From contig JBEMAQ010000020.1 of assembly GCA_040274725.1 (NCBI GenBank), forward strand, positions 1 through 64,000: 64,000 nucleotides of DNA, in the 5' to 3' direction. How positions within the stretch are numbered: the stretch's first letter is position 1; each line of letters opens with the position of its first letter. Made by a program: the position numbers and the translations under genes. Origin of the DNA: Solibacillus sp040274725 (GTDB lineage: Bacteria > Bacillota > Bacilli > Bacillales_A > Planococcaceae). This document shows, in pieces, positions 60,968-64,000 of the stretch. Under the pieces are notes generated by a model. It was not told the DNA's origin and searched no databases. It saw nothing but the letters and a program-made list of their open reading frames with translations.

Positions 60968-61883
60968 ATTTTACAATAAAGCGTGTATAACGAAGCGTGA
61001 CATAAACGACGATAATGGTCGCAATGCAAAGTTCGAGATAAGCAATAACGAGGCTTGTTGGAGTTGTCCAGCCAAGCTGCTGACGTGCCGCATAAAAGGC
61101 CGTTGCGCTAATAACAAGCGGGAATGTAAACGCCGCATAGCTCGGGTAAAACGGTAGACGTAGTAGTAGACGCAATTTCCATAGCACAAATACATAGAAT
61201 AGTTGTGATAGGATAAATAACACGAGCACAATGTGATGATTTACTTCGGTTACTTGTGATAAGTACGCAAGTAAAATGATTGAACATGGTGCAGCCAAAA
61301 TCGTAATGAGTGGCATCGCAGGCTCTGGGATATCTTTTGTCACAAGTACGCGGTATAGGATAATCGGTACTAAAATAACGGCACTTACAAGAATGAAATA
61401 GAGGATGATGTAAAAGATTGATCCCTTAAATGGTGCCGTAACGGGTATAATACCGAGTCCGATATACGTGACAAACCAGCTCGGGAAAATGTTTTGTATT
61501 TGCCATTTTCGCCACATGAAGCGGTACGAGAAATAGCACACAAGTGTTAGTTGCAAGAAGGCGGCAAGCGACCAAATACTGATAATTGCCGGATGTGCGC
61601 CGTTTAACATCACGACGCAGCTACAGAGCATCATGATACTCATTGCGACAGCCGGTGAGACAGCTGCAACAATCGGATTATTTAGCTCCTCGACAATCGC
61701 CGCGCGTGCGAAAATGACTTTGCCGATAAATAAGAAGGCGATAAATGCACAAATCGTGAAAAATACATGACCCATCCACAGTAAGTCATATGAATAATAC
61801 AATTTGGCGAGTGACGATAGGCCGAGCATGAGTCCGCCTGCAGGTAGTGGAATACGTGCAAAAAATTTGCTGTAAATGGTCAT
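60966..61883 (-). CDS. TDT/SLAC1-type transporter (TehA family)
   Basis: 305 residues with ten hydrophobic helices and the family opening FARIPLPAGGLMLGLSSLAK. Central Phe-rich helices (FIYVALYFSY-like repeats) fit the channel fold of TehA. Relatives carry malate, C4-dicarboxylates, tellurite or anions; specificity is not predictable. AAAGGAG precedes ATG 61883. Confidence 0.85.
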   Translation of the reverse strand: MTIYSKFFARIPLPAGGLMLGLSSLAKLYYSYDLLWMGHVFFTICAFIAFLFIGKVIFARAAIVEELNNPIVAAVSPAVAMSIMMLCSCVVMLNGAHPAIISIWSLAAFLQLTLVCYFSYRFMWRKWQIQNIFPSWFVTYIGLGIIPVTAPFKGSIFYIILYFILVSAVILVPIILYRVLVTKDIPEPAMPLITILAAPCSIILLAYLSQVTEVNHHIVLVLFILSQLFYVFVLWKLRLLLRLPFYPSYAAFTFPLVISATAFYAARQQLGWTTPTSLVIAYLELCIATIIVVYVTLRYTRFIVK

Positions 61884-62405
61884 TACTCCTTTACGCGCAT
61901 CGAAGCCATAGCTAGATGTGCGTGATAATAAATAGATATTTATTTCATTATAATAGAAGGGCTAGGTATTTGCTAAGACAGGAAAAAGTAGGGAAAGAAA
62001 TGTGGATTTCCTTCCCTACTTTGGGTCATGGCATGTATTTTCATTTAAATTAGTTGTCGCGTTACATGTCTAACTCTCTATAAAAAATCAAATATTTATT
62101 ATAGTAAGTTTAACAATATTCAACTAAATTTGCTTATGTGTTATAAAAATGAAGTAGAATTCTTCATAGATTACAAAGAAATATAGAAAATAGAATACTT
62201 TTTTGTTATTTTAATCGAAAAAGCTAGTTCCTTTTTTGGCAAAATACTAGGTCGCGTTAGCTGTGGGATAATTGAAAAATCCCGATAAACTTATACTATT
62301 TATTTGTGTTTTCAGAAATTATTTTTTGGAAGAACGTGCTATAATTTTCAGTAAGGGAGTACAGTTTAATAGACCCGAATTTTTTTGGAGAAGGATCGTT
62401 GCGCT
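61884..62405. other. 520-base spacer with an orphan terminator-like hairpin
   Basis: AAAGTAGGGAA.GAAAT pairs with ATTTCCTTCCCTACTTT at 61984-62023. No gene on either strand ends just before it. The rest is AT-rich, with no ribosome-site-backed frame. A small RNA ending at the hairpin is possible. Confidence 0.5.
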
Positions 62406-63320
62406 ATGTGGAAAATCGTTGCTTTATTAATTACTTTACTGCTCGGCGGCTGTCAAATGGTGACGATTGATGATTTACCTGAGGAACAAGTGACTGAGCA
62501 AAATGCAGACAAATTAAATGTAGAACAAGCAGTGGAAGAACAACAGGAAATGACGAAAAAAGAAGAGTTTATCGACTTGCTTGGGACAGTATTTAATTTG
62601 AAATGGTCCGAACGAAAAAATGATGATGCGCGCCCGCTTACGTATTTAGCGTTAGGGGATTCATTAACGCGCGGCATAGGGGATGAGCAAAATTTGTCTG
62701 GCTATGCTGGGCGACTTGCAAATGCGATGGAACTTTGGCCTGCGGTGACAGAAGTAGAAATGGATAATCGCGGAAAAAATGGTCGTCATAGTGAAAAGGT
62801 GTTAGAACTGCTTGCGCGTGGACATTATGATGAAGAGCTCGCGCAAGCCGATTTGATTACGATGACAATTGGTGGAAATGATGTGATGAAAGTCGTAAAG
62901 GCCGATCTGTTTGCGCTGAAAAAGGAAATGTTTGATACGGCGCGAAGTCCGTTTGCTGCGCGTTACAATCAAATCATACAGGAAATTCGCAAGCGCAATG
63001 AAGCGGCACCGATTATACTTGTCGGCTTTTATAACCCATTTTCGATTATCACCGATGAATTTACGCCATTTGAGTCGATTATTAATGAATGGAACGAAGA
63101 AATGAGACTAGTTGCCGAGGCAGACGCAAATGCCTGCTTTGTGCCGGTAGATGATTTCTTTATGTCGAATGAGGATTTAGTGTACCACACCGATTTTTTC
63201 CATCCGAACGCAAGAGGCTATGAGCGGATGACGGAGCGAATTATTGAGACAATGGTACAATGTGATATTGAGACAATGTCTGGTGGCTGGATCGGCTTTG
63301 AGGAGGAAACGAATGAATAA
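62406..63320 (+). CDS. ypmR: SGNH/GDSL lipase-like lipoprotein (YpmR-like)
   Basis: 304 residues from ATG 62406 (GGAGAAGG upstream, inside the longer frame). Lipobox LLGGC at about 13-17; acidic linker; then the SGNH domain with block I ALGDSLTRGIGD (Ser near 89), block III TIGGNDV and the DTDFFHPNARGY-like end HTDFFHPNARGY with the catalytic Asp/His. Hydrolase of unknown ester substrate on the outer face. Its last codons overlap the start of the next gene, as in the ypmR-ypmS order of Bacillus. Confidence 0.88.
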   Translation: MWKIVALLITLLLGGCQMVTIDDLPEEQVTEQNADKLNVEQAVEEQQEMTKKEEFIDLLGTVFNLKWSERKNDDARPLTYLALGDSLTRGIGDEQNLSGYAGRLANAMELWPAVTEVEMDNRGKNGRHSEKVLELLARGHYDEELAQADLITMTIGGNDVMKVVKADLFALKKEMFDTARSPFAARYNQIIQEIRKRNEAAPIILVGFYNPFSIITDEFTPFESIINEWNEEMRLVAEADANACFVPVDDFFMSNEDLVYHTDFFHPNARGYERMTERIIETMVQCDIETMSGGWIGFEEETNE

Positions 63321-63888
63321 ATGGAAAATAGCCTTCTTTACACTTGCGACAGCTGTGCTCATCACATTTGCAGCTGTCGTGTATTTAATCGTAGCACCGG
63401 TTGATCAGGAACGTGTACAAGCGCCTTTAGAGGCAGAAGGAAATGTTCTTGTTGTCGAAACGACGGCGAAGGAGTTTGAGGCAATCGCCAAGCAGTACCT
63501 AGGGGAAGCGATGAATACATCACCGCTACCTGTCGAGCTAACGGTTGCTGAGGATGTGGTTATTGCCAGTGAACTAACCGTATTTTCTGTCGATGTACCG
63601 ATTCGCATGCATTTTGATCCAATCGTTGAACGTGGAAACATCGTGATGAAGCAAACGGCTGTTCATGTAGGGAAATTAAACATTCCACCAAAAACGGTCT
63701 TAAAATTAATGAGTGATGCGATTCCGTTTCCGGATTGGATTACGGTACAGCCAAATGACGAGAAAATCTATGTCGATTTATCGCGCATAAATATCGCAGC
63801 AGGCTCACGTGTGCGGGCCAAGGAAATCGATTTAGCGAATGATAAAATTTTATTAGAAATTATCGTACCAACAGTAGGGGTGAAATAA
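63313..63888 (+). CDS. ypmS: DUF2140 (YpmS-like) membrane-anchored protein
   Basis: 191 residues from ATG 63313 (AGGAGGAAAC upstream). A signal-anchor helix (about 4-26) is followed by an outside beta domain of the DUF2140 type (VVIASELTVFSVDVPIRMHF, VHVGKLNIPPKTVLKLM). Function unknown. It overlaps ypmR by eight bases and abuts msrA, so the three are one operon. Confidence 0.88.
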   Translation: MNKWKIAFFTLATAVLITFAAVVYLIVAPVDQERVQAPLEAEGNVLVVETTAKEFEAIAKQYLGEAMNTSPLPVELTVAEDVVIASELTVFSVDVPIRMHFDPIVERGNIVMKQTAVHVGKLNIPPKTVLKLMSDAIPFPDWITVQPNDEKIYVDLSRINIAAGSRVRAKEIDLANDKILLEIIVPTVGVK

Positions 63889-64000
63889 ATGAAACGAGCA
63901 ACATTTGCAGGCGGCTGTTTTTGGTGTATGGTCAAGCCATTTGATGAGCAGCCAGGAATTTTGGAGGTTGTATCTGGTTATACCGGTGGCGATGTAGTAA
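63889..64000 (+). CDS. msrA: Peptide methionine-S-sulfoxide reductase A, 5' part
   Basis: The window cuts this gene after 37 codons. MKRATFAGGCFWCMVKPFDE contains the catalytic GCFWC motif, and VVSGYTGG follows as in all MsrA. Repairs oxidised methionine in proteins. It begins directly after the ypmS stop. Confidence 0.93.
   Translation, partial: MKRATFAGGCFWCMVKPFDEQPGILEVVSGYTGGDVV

Noticed and set aside
1..64000. CRISPR array
   Set aside because: No regularly spaced direct repeats and no cas genes were seen; the Argonaute stands without CRISPR components.
1..64000. tRNA or rRNA genes
   Set aside because: No conserved rRNA blocks or TPsiC-type arms (GGTTCGAATCC-like) in a cloverleaf context were seen.

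Overview
The window looks like chromosome of a spore-forming, low-GC Gram-positive rod of the Planococcaceae/Bacillaceae type (Lysinibacillus or Solibacillus would fit). The evidence is a canonical 342-residue spore photoproduct lyase, a LysM/M14 spore-type endopeptidase, an S-layer-homology surface enzyme, a BceRS-BceAB-type peptide-sensing module, the ypmR-ypmS-msrA gene order, strong GGAGG ribosome sites and many short-stem intrinsic terminators. The species assignment is inference; no rRNA or tRNA gene is present.

Layout. 0-6.8 kb: small proteins, a LysM/M14 peptidase, an unassigned structured transcript with its own 8-codon reading frame, a DUF421 membrane protein, a flavin reductase, a DegV protein and an LprI-like lipoprotein, with two decayed partial duplications between them. 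7-13.1 kb: response regulator, intramembrane-type kinase, two tandem paralogous membrane-anchored proteins, ABC ATPase and BceB-type permease. The spacer region has clearly been tandem-duplicated and then invaded by a compact, highly structured repeat. 13.2-19.8 kb: CYP152-type P450, SDR, an IS3-family element, Hsp20, SplB and a DUF2071 protein.

19.9-28.6 kb is the accessory part: gene debris, a MazG-like pyrophosphohydrolase directly followed by a PLD-nuclease/DEXH-helicase fusion, small orphan genes, and a full-length prokaryotic Argonaute (739 aa) with an intact DEDD tetrad, divergent from a coiled-coil gene. 28.9-35.4 kb holds an ATP-grasp ligase and two diverged MurF-like Mur ligases flanking a MocR-type regulator, a GNAT enzyme and a small zinc-ribbon protein. 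This resembles a cyanophycin-synthetase-like enzyme set in separate genes, but the product is unknown.

35.5-42.5 kb encodes two very large exported proteins, an SLH-anchored 5'-nucleotidase and a lamin-tail/EEP nuclease, which together could take extracellular DNA to nucleosides and phosphate. 42.5-49.5 kb: a double NlpC/P60 protein whose second domain is dead, an AlkD-like protein, two tiny genes, a TupA-like ATP-grasp protein, an O-acyltransferase with SGNH domain, an IS30 remnant and thymidylate synthase. 49.7-64 kb is mostly ordinary chromosome: a TetR/MFS efflux pair, a prolyl-4-hydroxylase-like enzyme, an SH3 protein, ALDH plus DUF779, DHFR, a PrsA-like lipoprotein, a tartrate/isopropylmalate-type dehydrogenase, a second DegV, a TDT/SLAC1 transporter, and ypmR-ypmS-msrA running off the end.

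The observations most worth following are the Argonaute and its neighbourhood, the split ATP-grasp/Mur-ligase cluster, the duplicated anchor proteins with the structured insertion, the orphan RNA at 2.3-2.5 kb, and two genes whose only sensible start codon is ATA.
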